From the NCBI RefSeq assembly GCF_034263275.1, contig NZ_CP139559.1, positions 6,386,001-6,450,000 of the forward strand: DNA of 64,000 bases, written 5' to 3'. The position numbers were made by a program, and so were the translations under genes. The stretch's first letter is position 1, and each line of letters begins with the position of its first letter. Positions 60,079 through 64,000 of this stretch are shown here, in pieces. The notes beneath the pieces are model-generated. The model had not been told where the DNA came from, made no database searches, and saw nothing but the letters and a program-made list of their open reading frames with translations. Source of the DNA: Mucilaginibacter sp. cycad4 (GTDB lineage: Bacteria > Bacteroidota > Bacteroidia > Sphingobacteriales > Sphingobacteriaceae).

Positions 60079-61094
60079 GCTACCGGGATCTTTAAAAACG
60101 CCGCAAAGGTGTTGTTACTTTTATCAATTTTCAGGTCAAAATTTGATCCGTACAGCATGGTCAGCCTTTTGGTTAAGTTGACAATGCCAAAACCGGCAGC
60201 CCGCTTGCTTGCTACTTCGGTGTGGATAGCGTTATTGGTTTTAAAAAAAAGGTAATCACCCTGCTGAACCAAAGATATACCAATAAGGTTTTGCTCGCTC
60301 GATTTATCGATGCCGTGCTTGAAAATATTCTCTACAAAGGTCATGAGCAGCATAGGAGGGATGCGAAGATCTGAATTGAAATTCTTTTCAAAAAAAACAA
60401 CTACCTCGTGCCTGATCCTGATTTTTTCTAACGCAATGTAATTTTCAATAAACTGCACTTCGGTACCGATGGCTACATCATCCTTGGGGCTTTCATCAAC
60501 AAAATAGCGCATAATGTCCGAAAGCCGCTCAATTAATGCCGCGGTACGGGGGGCTTCACGGTAAGCCTCGTAATAAATATTATTAAGCGTATTGAACAAA
60601 AAGTGCGGCTGCACTTGTGATTTAAGCAGGTTTAGTTCGGCCTGGCTTTTTTGGATCATAATCTCTTCGGTTTGCTGCTTTAACTTAAAATAGGCTATTG
60701 CTATACGAAAGATTAGGCTCATAATAAAAATGAGCACTCCGCCCGAAACATAATTAATGATGGCTTTTTGGCTGATATGTTCGGGTGTTTTAGCAAAAAA
60801 AGTATTATAAATAAGCAGGGTTGAATAACCACGGAGTACACCTGTTGCTACTAAAAAAATGATCACAAGTAATACATACCACACATATTTTTCCTTTTGG
60901 TAAAACACAGGGTACAGGAACAGGATGTTACCATATATAATAGCCGCGTAAAACGTGGTGTTAACAATGGTATAAACGGCCGATTGCCCCACTCCGTCCA
61001 TCGGCAGATAAGAAAAAAACAGCAACAGCGACACCGCTAACCATATCAAAAGCTGGAGTTGTATAATGGATGGGCGGGTTTTAAATAGTTGCAT
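60075..61094 (-). CDS. LytS/YehU-type sensor histidine kinase
   Basis: A 339-residue membrane kinase with four hydrophobic helices in residues 12-135 and no large outer domain. The His kinase (PF06580) region starts with LLKSQVQPHFLFNTLNNIYY near residue 170, where PHFLFN holds the phospho-His. The ATPase part has MLLMTFVENIFKHG and GFGIVNLTKRLTMLYG. It is the sensor of the LytTR regulator downstream. The signal is unknown; an inverted repeat lies before its start. Confidence 0.93.
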   Translation of the reverse strand: MQLFKTRPSIIQLQLLIWLAVSLLLFFSYLPMDGVGQSAVYTIVNTTFYAAIIYGNILFLYPVFYQKEKYVWYVLLVIIFLVATGVLRGYSTLLIYNTFFAKTPEHISQKAIINYVSGGVLIFIMSLIFRIAIAYFKLKQQTEEIMIQKSQAELNLLKSQVQPHFLFNTLNNIYYEAYREAPRTAALIERLSDIMRYFVDESPKDDVAIGTEVQFIENYIALEKIRIRHEVVVFFEKNFNSDLRIPPMLLMTFVENIFKHGIDKSSEQNLIGISLVQQGDYLFFKTNNAIHTEVASKRAAGFGIVNLTKRLTMLYGSNFDLKIDKSNNTFAAFLKIPVA

Positions 61095-61149
61095 TTTTAA
61101 AATTACTAAGCTTTTTGTTTGTTGATGCCGGTTTTAAATCGTTGCCGGC

Positions 61150-61213
61150 ATTTATTCAATAGATGGCCCTGAATGTTCAATAAGCTGGCCCGCAGGCACA
61201 TTATTGAATAAAT
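61150..61213. promoter_or_regulatory. Inverted repeat ATTTATTCAATA in the divergent promoter region
   Basis: ATTTATTCAATA at 61150-61161 and TATTGAATAAAT at 61202-61213 are exact complements, with a third TTCAATA unit at 61176-61182. It lies between the LytS-type kinase gene and the divergent secreted-protein gene and may be a LytTR target. Confidence 0.4.
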
Positions 61214-61329
61214 ACAGTATTAGGCTAAAAAGAACGCGGCAGTGGTTTAACCGATTTTACCGGGCGGTTGATAAAGGGCAGTTTTGAATTGTTAACAGAA
61301 AAGTATCCTTATCAAATCATCAAATTATT

Positions 61330-62142
61330 ATGAAAACCGAACAATTAGCCGAAAAAATAGTAGCTGTAAGCCTTAGCCTGTTACTGCTGCTATCGCATAC
61401 GCCTAAAGTATTTGCTCAAACTGATACCATCCGCGTAAAAGACAAACGCTTGCTTACATCGAAGCTTAAACCCGGGCTAAAGCAATACCTTGTGTATTTT
61501 CAAAACCCAAGGGACAACCGGAGCCTGAAATTTTGGCTCTGGCTGCGCGATATAAACCTCGAAACCCGTAACGGTGAAAAGGTATTTACTATAACCCAAC
61601 ACTGGTATGGCAGCGACAGCTTATCGTATCGCTCTATCTATTCTATTAATAAAGCAGCGGATTTTGCGCCGATTTATCATTCAGAAACCATCGACAAAAA
61701 AACAAAAGCCTTTAACTGGGCTGCTGATAAAGTGATAAGTGCAGACACCGTTGCCAATAACGAGGCTAAGAATTTTAAGCTTGATTGTACCTTCGCCAAC
61801 TTTAACTGGAATTTAGACATTGAAACCTTCGAGATGTTACCGCTTGCCGAAGGCAAAAGTTTTGCTATCCCCTTTTATGAGGCCGGGATCCCTGCACCGC
61901 TTTATGTTTTATACAAAGTAACCGGCAGCGAGGTGATTACCACATTGGATGGTAATAAGGTTGATTGCTGGAAACTGTATAACGAAAGCGATTACAATGG
62001 CCGGCATTTTACCGAAACCTACTGGATCAGCAAAAAGAACCATGAGTTTTTAAAAGAAGAGGATTCTTTTGGCGGAGGTTATCGCTACAAAATAAAAATG
62101 ATGGGAGCTGCAACCAACCTGCCACCGAGGTTCGCGAAGTAA
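61330..62142 (+). CDS. Secreted DUF3108-like protein
   Basis: A 270-residue exported protein with a signal peptide (SLSLLLLLSHTPKVFAQ, about residue 30). The mature part is beta-rich with many Trp/Tyr (FWLWLRDINLETRNGEKVFTITQHWYGSD, VDCWKLYNESDYNGRHFTETYWISKKNHEFLKEE). The pattern of a lipocalin-like outer-surface domain ending in a conserved TYWISKK...FLK motif resembles DUF3108-type proteins of Bacteroidota. No enzymatic motif is seen. Divergent from the LytTR kinase pair, so possibly its target. Confidence 0.7.
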   Translation: MKTEQLAEKIVAVSLSLLLLLSHTPKVFAQTDTIRVKDKRLLTSKLKPGLKQYLVYFQNPRDNRSLKFWLWLRDINLETRNGEKVFTITQHWYGSDSLSYRSIYSINKAADFAPIYHSETIDKKTKAFNWAADKVISADTVANNEAKNFKLDCTFANFNWNLDIETFEMLPLAEGKSFAIPFYEAGIPAPLYVLYKVTGSEVITTLDGNKVDCWKLYNESDYNGRHFTETYWISKKNHEFLKEEDSFGGGYRYKIKMMGAATNLPPRFAK

Positions 62143-62180
62143 AAATACATCGAAAGAATGTACCAATCCTCTGAAAAACA

Positions 62181-62522
62181 GAGGCTGTATCATAAATAAA
62201 ATTGACCACTCTCGGTGTTGTGTTACCTATGAATTGAAATTTAGCCGATAATATTTATACAAAAAGGGGGTTAACATGTTTTTTTCATAAAAAACATTCA
62301 ACTATCTGATTGTTAATAATATAAGAAAATGTTAACCCTGAATTATGTTAACCCTGTTAACCCCCTTTGGCTCGCCCGGAAATAGCTATACAGATTTGTG
62401 AGTAAATCCTATTTTAACTATACAGGCTTTGGTTAGTAAAGTCAATCCAACCTAAAACTATATATCGCTTAACTATCTGAATAAGTAAAAAAAAGGCTGT
62501 TCATGATTTATGATACAGCCTC
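62181..62522. repeat. Possible miniature element with 17-bp terminal inverted repeats
   Basis: GAGGCTGTATCATAAAT at 62181-62197 and its exact complement at 62506-62522 enclose 308 bases without a reading frame. Inside is a second perfect inverted repeat, AAAGGGGGTTAAC (62263-62275) and GTTAACCCCCTTT (62356-62368), with two ATGTTAACCCTG units at 62329 and 62345. Such ends resemble insertion-sequence termini, so a non-autonomous element is likely. No clear target duplication is visible. It fills most of the 403-base gap at 62143-62545. Confidence 0.5.
62487..62521 (-). terminator. Terminator of the chitinase-like gene
   Basis: On the minus strand AGGCTGT and ACAGCCT pair around ATCATAAATCATGA, followed by eight T. 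It overlaps the right terminal repeat of the element at 62181-62522. Confidence 0.75.
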
Positions 62523-62545
62523 CTCTTGTATAAGCAGTTAATAGT

Positions 62546-63955
62546 TTATTGATTCAACCCAAATGCTTCCCAACCCGATGCGGTAGCCCGGTTACAGGTC
62601 ATAGCCTGCGTTCCGTTTTCGCTGGAGATGAATTTGCCGTTGTTACCCCTCAGCGTTATTTTGCCATCGGTGGTAACAATCCAGTCAAACTTTTCCCAGT
62701 CGCTTGGTGTGGTTCGGTTACAGGTAATGGCCTGGGTACCGTTTTCTGATGATACATATTTACCCATGCTGCGCAGATAGATTTTGCCGCTGCCTGCGTC
62801 AAGTACGGTGAAATGCTCCCAGTCGCCGGCGGTGGTGCGGGTGCAGGTCATGGCCTGGGTACCGTTTTCGCCGCTTACATATTTGCCGTTAAAGCCTTTA
62901 AGCGAAATTACGGTGCCTATCGGAGGAGTTGGCGGAGGATTGGTAGTGCCCCCGGTAATAATATTGTTCATGGCCGAAAGCAGGGAGTTGGCACCTGAAG
63001 CATCGCCGCCCAGATCCCAGATCATCATACCCCCTGCCTGGTTAAGGGCCAAGGTGGTTTTGCTTTTAATGGTTGGGATACCATTATAGCCAAAAGTTTG
63101 AAAAGTATCCGAGTTGGGACTGCCACCGGCCGCCAATACATCTATATAGTTTTTGGTTGAATAATCGTACCGGTTATCCCTGGCATAAAACGGAACGCCC
63201 AGAATAGTTTTGGCAGCAGGTAAACCGCGGCCTGCCCAGTAACTTAAACAATCAACAGCCGATTGGTAGGTTGAGTGCTGGAAGTTGTTGTCGTCATAAT
63301 CCATGACGTTGATCCAGTCGAGGATGGAGAACATATTGCTGGTAACATAAGTAGCCCCAACCGAGATGGAGGCGATGGTACATAACCTGCCGCTGTTATG
63401 CATGGCAGTTGATAGTTCCTGCAGTAATAAATAAAAGTTATTGGTTTCGGTACCTGCCGATGGGAATTCCCAGTCGATATCCACACCATCAACATTGTAC
63501 TGGTTACAAAAGTTAACCATATTATTAACAAAAGTGGTACGGTAACCGGCATTGGCAACAATAGGATGGAAGGCATCGCCGCCGCCGCCACCGCCAACAG
63601 ATATCATTACTTTAACATTGTGGCTGTGTGCGTTTGATACCAGGCTGGTGAATTTTGAAAGGTTATCAAGCGGGTTCAGTCCCCCGGTATTGGTGGGGGT
63701 AAGAAAAGCGTAATTAATATGGGTTAGTTTACTGTATTGTACCGTATTTACATCGCCCTGCCAGCTGGGCAGGTAGCCTATTACTTTAAATGAGGCAATA
63801 GGTACTGCATTGTTAATAGTAACCGGCTTACTGCTATCGCTGTTAGAATCACCGCCGGTTTTAAACTGGTTCATGTTGTCCTTTTTACAGGATGATAGCG
63901 CTGCGAGGGCGGCTAGGATCAGGCCAAGGAGGTAAGAGTTAAATTTCGATCTCAT
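62546..63955 (-). CDS. GH18 chitinase-like lipoprotein with beta-trefoil domain
   Basis: A 469-residue exported protein. Leader with lipobox LSSC (Cys23). The glycoside hydrolase 18 domain (about 52-335) has [13 protein letters not shown] and the catalytic DGVDIDWEF (Asp156, Asp159, Asp161, Glu163), and ends [13 protein letters not shown] Pro-rich linker ([11 protein letters not shown]) leads to three repeats of about 40 residues ([26 protein letters not shown] and two like it), a fascin- or ricin-type beta-trefoil probably binding sugar. It should cut chitin or N-acetylglucosamine glycans at the cell surface. Confidence 0.92.
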   Translation of the reverse strand: MRSKFNSYLLGLILAALAALSSCKKDNMNQFKTGGDSNSDSSKPVTINNAVPIASFKVIGYLPSWQGDVNTVQYSKLTHINYAFLTPTNTGGLNPLDNLSKFTSLVSNAHSHNVKVMISVGGGGGGDAFHPIVANAGYRTTFVNNMVNFCNQYNVDGVDIDWEFPSAGTETNNFYLLLQELSTAMHNSGRLCTIASISVGATYVTSNMFSILDWINVMDYDDNNFQHSTYQSAVDCLSYWAGRGLPAAKTILGVPFYARDNRYDYSTKNYIDVLAAGGSPNSDTFQTFGYNGIPTIKSKTTLALNQAGGMMIWDLGGDASGANSLLSAMNNIITGGTTNPPPTPPIGTVISLKGFNGKYVSGENGTQAMTCTRTTAGDWEHFTVLDAGSGKIYLRSMGKYVSSENGTQAITCNRTTPSDWEKFDWIVTTDGKITLRGNNGKFISSENGTQAMTCNRATASGWEAFGLNQ

Positions 63956-64000
63956 AAGTTAATTTGTTAAGTGGTTTTAGATGTATTATTTGGTTTATAA

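Noticed and set aside
1-64000. tRNA, rRNA, CRISPR arrays, prophage or integrative element
   Set aside because: No T-loop and CCA-type cloverleaf, no ribosomal RNA segments, no regularly spaced repeats with cas genes, and no phage or conjugation genes were seen by reading; a covariance-model scan would be needed to exclude a missed tRNA.

Overview
The window reads as a chromosomal stretch of a Bacteroidota species, most likely family Sphingobacteriaceae (Mucilaginibacter or Pedobacter type). The evidence is TonB receptors with carboxypeptidase-like N-terminal domains, the DUF3127 and DUF721 families, a bacillithiol-linked YtxJ protein, the Bacteroidota promoter motif TAnnTTTG in front of many genes, few Shine-Dalgarno sequences, and intergenic regions packed with palindromic repeats. 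No rRNA, tRNA, CRISPR array, prophage or conjugative module was recognised. Almost everything looks like core or lineage-typical chromosome, interrupted by one insertion sequence and one small toxin-antitoxin-like pair.

Layout. 1-9.9 kb: truncated ECF sigma gene, an unknown gene coupled to a TerC-type membrane protein, a complete ISAs1-family insertion sequence with a 10-base target duplication sitting inside an older palindromic repeat, pgpA, an OmpR-type two-component pair, a DUF3127 protein, and a THUMP-domain RNA methyltransferase. 10-19.2 kb: small XRE regulator, HD phosphohydrolase, carbohydrate porin, a structured RNA candidate, mscS, HIT protein, greA, then an ECF42-type sigma factor in an operon with a YCII/DGPF protein and an AhpD-like protein, followed by DUF1569 and an acyltransferase. 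19.3-28.7 kb: redoxin-like protein, hybrid histidine kinase with two receivers, and a TolC-RND-adaptor efflux operon. 28.8-33.1 kb: csaA-tadA, Mn-type superoxide dismutase, amino-acid permease with a ferredoxin-type reductase. 33.2-39.5 kb: iron-uptake block (PepSY membrane protein and two siderophore-type TonB receptors) with candidate iron-regulator boxes. 39.6-42.2 kb: divergent oxyR and katA. 42.3-50 kb: PIN toxin pair, NAD(P)HX repair enzyme, anti-sigma and ECF sigma genes behind lipA, ytxJ, a 36-residue lipoprotein, ribH, a TPR protein. 49.4-56.8 kb: recF-DUF721, ndk, nrnA, two FKBP isomerases, tatD, L-asparaginase. 56.9-64 kb: a TetX-like flavin monooxygenase with its TetR regulator and a perfect operator palindrome, an unknown gene, a LytTR two-component pair, a secreted protein, a possible miniature element, and a GH18 chitinase-like lipoprotein.

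Themes. Oxidative and redox stress is well represented (OxyR-catalase, SOD, AhpD-like protein, YtxJ, the sigma-factor modules), next to envelope functions (porin, receptors, efflux, MscS, PPIases). The points most worth a second look are the structured RNA at 12.54-12.67 kb, the TetX-like/TetR cassette with its operator, the RND pump lacking the usual proton-relay residues, the frameshift at a slippery A-run in the transposase, paired iron-type boxes before a TonB receptor, promoters so close to start codons that the mRNAs should be nearly leaderless, and several families of intergenic palindromes. I did not find a clearly new multi-gene defence or biosynthetic system.
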